Shown piece after piece: positions 23,106-24,693 of a stretch of 24,693 nt of DNA. A program made the translations under genes and the position numbers. Within the stretch, counting starts at the first letter, position 1. Each line of letters begins with the position of its first letter. The notes under the pieces are model-generated. The model made no database searches, had not been told where the DNA came from, and saw nothing but the letters and a program-made list of their open reading frames with translations. Source of the stretch: Dehalococcoidia bacterium (GTDB taxonomy: Bacteria > Chloroflexota > Dehalococcoidia > Lucifugimonadales > UBA3495); NCBI GenBank assembly GCA_003523055.1, contig DPHC01000018.1:1319-26011 (forward strand). Reading direction: 5' to 3'.

Positions 23106-23777
23106 ATGAACTTTATAAAGATTATGTGGTTCATGGTTGCCAAAGATGTATTAATTGAACTCAGGACTAAGGAGTTTTTGTCAGCTTCATTAGTGTTGGG
23201 ATTATTATTAGTAATTGTGTTGAATTTTGGTATGCAAATGTCTGCTGCTGATTGGATTATGTCTGGTCCTGGTATTTTGTGGATTTGTTTTTTGTTTACT
23301 AGTGTTATAGCTGTTGGCAAAGTATTTGAAAATGATTTCAATACAAACGCACTATTAGGTGTAGATCTTTTAGGATTGAATCGAGACTTTATATTTATTG
23401 CCAAAGCTTTGTCTGTCTTCATATTGATTAGTGTTATGGAATTGATCTTAATTCCAATATTCATTGTGTTATTAGGATTTAATCCGATTTCATTGTTTTT
23501 ATTACTTCCTGTTGTTTTGTTCAATATAGGATTTTCTCTGATTAGCACTGTGTTTGCTGTAGTGGCACGCCAAACTAAATCAAAAGATATAATGCTTCCG
23601 ATTCTATTATTACCTATCAACTTACCGATACTAATAGCTGCAGTGGAAATGACTCATATTATTTCTGGAGAGTTTGTTTTTACTGATTTGACCAACTGGC
23701 TTGTCGTATTAGTAGGTTTTGATTTGGTTTACCTAGTGATTTGTCCTTGGATTTTTGGCATAATATTAGAAGAATAA
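23106..23777 (+). CDS. ccmB: CcmB-type permease (cytochrome c maturation)
   Basis: A 223-aa very hydrophobic inner-membrane protein with about six membrane segments. The N-terminal 'VAKDVLIELRTKEFLSASLV' matches the CcmB start (a K/R-D-x-x-x-E-x-R-x-K-E pattern before the first membrane segment). It pairs with CcmA and CcmC. The gap to ccmA is 7 bases and to ccmC 20 bases. The Shine-Dalgarno is distant (AAAGG 13 bases upstream), so coupling to ccmA translation is likely. Confidence 0.88.
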   Translation: MNFIKIMWFMVAKDVLIELRTKEFLSASLVLGLLLVIVLNFGMQMSAADWIMSGPGILWICFLFTSVIAVGKVFENDFNTNALLGVDLLGLNRDFIFIAKALSVFILISVMELILIPIFIVLLGFNPISLFLLLPVVLFNIGFSLISTVFAVVARQTKSKDIMLPILLLPINLPILIAAVEMTHIISGEFVFTDLTNWLVVLVGFDLVYLVICPWIFGIILEE

Positions 23778-23797
23778 AAAACAAAGGAAGATATTTA

Positions 23798-24472
23798 ATG
23801 AAATCAGGTACAAAATATTTTGTTTGGGTTTCGGCAGTGCTTATTTTAGTGAATATGTACTTAATATTTGTAGTGGCGCCTCCTGACACTACAGGAGAAG
23901 CTCAACGTATATTTTATCTCCATGTCCCGATGGCAATACTATCGTTCCTATTATTTTTTATAGTAGCCGGATTAAGCGTTTGGTATTTAATAAAAAAATC
24001 CCTTAAAGTTGATAATTTGAGCAATGCATTCGCGGAAGTAGGGTTGCTCTGTGTGGTTTTGGCATTGGTTACAGGTTCTATCTGGGGAAGACCTGTTTGG
24101 GGAGTGTGGTGGACCTGGGAGCCTAGATTAACTACTACTTTGATATTAGGAATGATATATGTAGCTTATGTTATGGCCCGAGCTTACACAGAGAATCAAC
24201 AAAAATCTGCCAAAGTAGCATCCGTACTTGGGATTATAGGTGGAATAAACGTTCCTATAGTATATTACTCAGTTAAATTGCGTTCAATTCATCCTGAGGG
24301 CACCGTTTGGGAATTACCTAGTTCGATGTTGTATGTGTTTTTGTTTTCTATTCTAGCGTTCAGTGTGTTGATTTTTGTTTTAGTCAGATTGAGATACAGT
24401 GTTCTTGAGACTGAGTCGTACTTGGATAAACTTGAATTGACAACTAATCAAAAAACTTTAGAGAATCTATAA
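23798..24472 (+). CDS. ccmC: CcmC haem-handling protein (cytochrome c maturation)
   Basis: A 224-aa membrane protein with about six segments that delivers haem to CcmE. The haem-binding WWD domain reads 'WGRPVWGVWWTWEPRLT' (about residues 96-112), flanked by His42 ('YLHVPMA') and His165 ('RSIHPEG'), the two expected axial ligands. The usual Asp of W-x-W-D is Glu here. A longer frame opens at 23741, overlapping ccmB, but AAAGGAAG (23783-23790) marks ATG 23798 as the start, which also fits the family. It follows ccmB by 20 bases. Confidence 0.93.
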   Translation: MKSGTKYFVWVSAVLILVNMYLIFVVAPPDTTGEAQRIFYLHVPMAILSFLLFFIVAGLSVWYLIKKSLKVDNLSNAFAEVGLLCVVLALVTGSIWGRPVWGVWWTWEPRLTTTLILGMIYVAYVMARAYTENQQKSAKVASVLGIIGGINVPIVYYSVKLRSIHPEGTVWELPSSMLYVFLFSILAFSVLIFVLVRLRYSVLETESYLDKLELTTNQKTLENL

Positions 24473-24499
24473 ATATTATATTAAAAAACTGGATATGAC

Positions 24500-24664
24500 A
24501 TGATTTTATTACAAACTGGGACCACCGACCATTTGCCCTTCCTGTTGGCAGCTTATGTAATTTCTGGCTGTGCTATATTGGGATATTTTACCTATGTTGA
24601 GATAAAACGACGCCAGTTAAAAAAACTGATTCAAGAAATTGCACTTGAGTCTCTTAAGGAATAA
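24500..24664 (+). CDS. ccmD: CcmD-like small membrane protein
   Basis: A 54-aa protein, 27 bases after ccmC. It has one membrane helix ('FLLAAYVISGCAILGYFTYV', about residues 14-33) followed by a basic, coiled-coil-like tail ('EIKRRQLKKLIQEIALE'). That layout, a single helix then a positive cytoplasmic tail, is exactly that of CcmD, which stabilises CcmC-CcmE and CcmAB. Sequence identity in this family is low, so position carries much of the call. GGAT precedes the ATG. The frame is uninterrupted and ends in TAA. Confidence 0.8.
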   Translation: MILLQTGTTDHLPFLLAAYVISGCAILGYFTYVEIKRRQLKKLIQEIALESLKE

Positions 24665-24693
24665 AATTAGTGTTGATAATATGAATAATATGA

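Noticed and set aside
24681..24693. ATG at 24681 as the start of ccmE
   Set aside because: Only four codons fit in the window and no good ribosome site is visible, so it cannot be supported.

Overview
This is an AT-rich bacterial chromosome segment made almost entirely of intact, tightly packed protein genes. No rRNA, tRNA, CRISPR array, insertion sequence or phage gene was seen. The gene set suggests a marine Chloroflexota lineage, probably SAR202-like (Dehalococcoidia-related). That is an inference from four things: a paired DUF1800/DUF1501 locus with an NHL propeller, a luciferase-like flavin monooxygenase in a small catabolic cluster, an hspR-grpE-dnaK operon, and System I cytochrome c genes, all in an AT-rich background where most genes favour AGA arginine codons. 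A marker-gene phylogeny would be needed to confirm it.

Left part (1-7427). A winged-helix regulator runs off the left edge on the minus strand. Divergent from it is selD, which is a selenoprotein. Its reading frame begins at 426 and crosses an in-frame TGA (471-473) at the active-site position, with a compact SECIS-like hairpin just downstream. A SUOX-like molybdopterin oxidoreductase follows 15 bases after selD. Next comes the heat-shock operon hspR-grpE-dnaK plus a small unknown gene. It is driven by a near-consensus sigma-70 promoter whose -35 box lies inside an inverted repeat with a 7-base spacer, and it ends in a strong intrinsic terminator. A cytoplasmic gamma-glutamyltransferase-family enzyme follows.

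Middle minus-strand blocks (7448-11578 and 12708-17976). The first block reads MBL-fold hydrolase, HIT protein, enoyl-CoA hydratase-family protein, alpha/beta hydrolase, LLM flavin monooxygenase. It looks like one catabolic operon. The promoter in front of the MBL gene would give an essentially leaderless mRNA. Between the blocks, on the plus strand, lie a MoaB/MogA-type molybdenum-cofactor gene and a small conserved-looking gene. The second block reads DUF1800, DUF1501, NHL-repeat protein, then a glycerol-3-phosphate dehydrogenase whose codon use differs from its neighbours.

Right part (18199-24693). A FIST-domain sensor protein and an ABC-type substrate-binding protein without a signal peptide sit in the same reading frame, separated by one TAA. 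They converge on a fumarylacetoacetate hydrolase-family gene across a perfect 16-bp hairpin. An SDR oxidoreductase and the cytochrome c maturation genes ccmA, ccmB, ccmC and a short ccmD-like gene complete the window.

Several starts were moved from the longest possible ORF on Shine-Dalgarno and family evidence: the alpha/beta hydrolase (9580), HIT (10721), FIST (18199), FAH (21377, TTG) and ccmC (23798).
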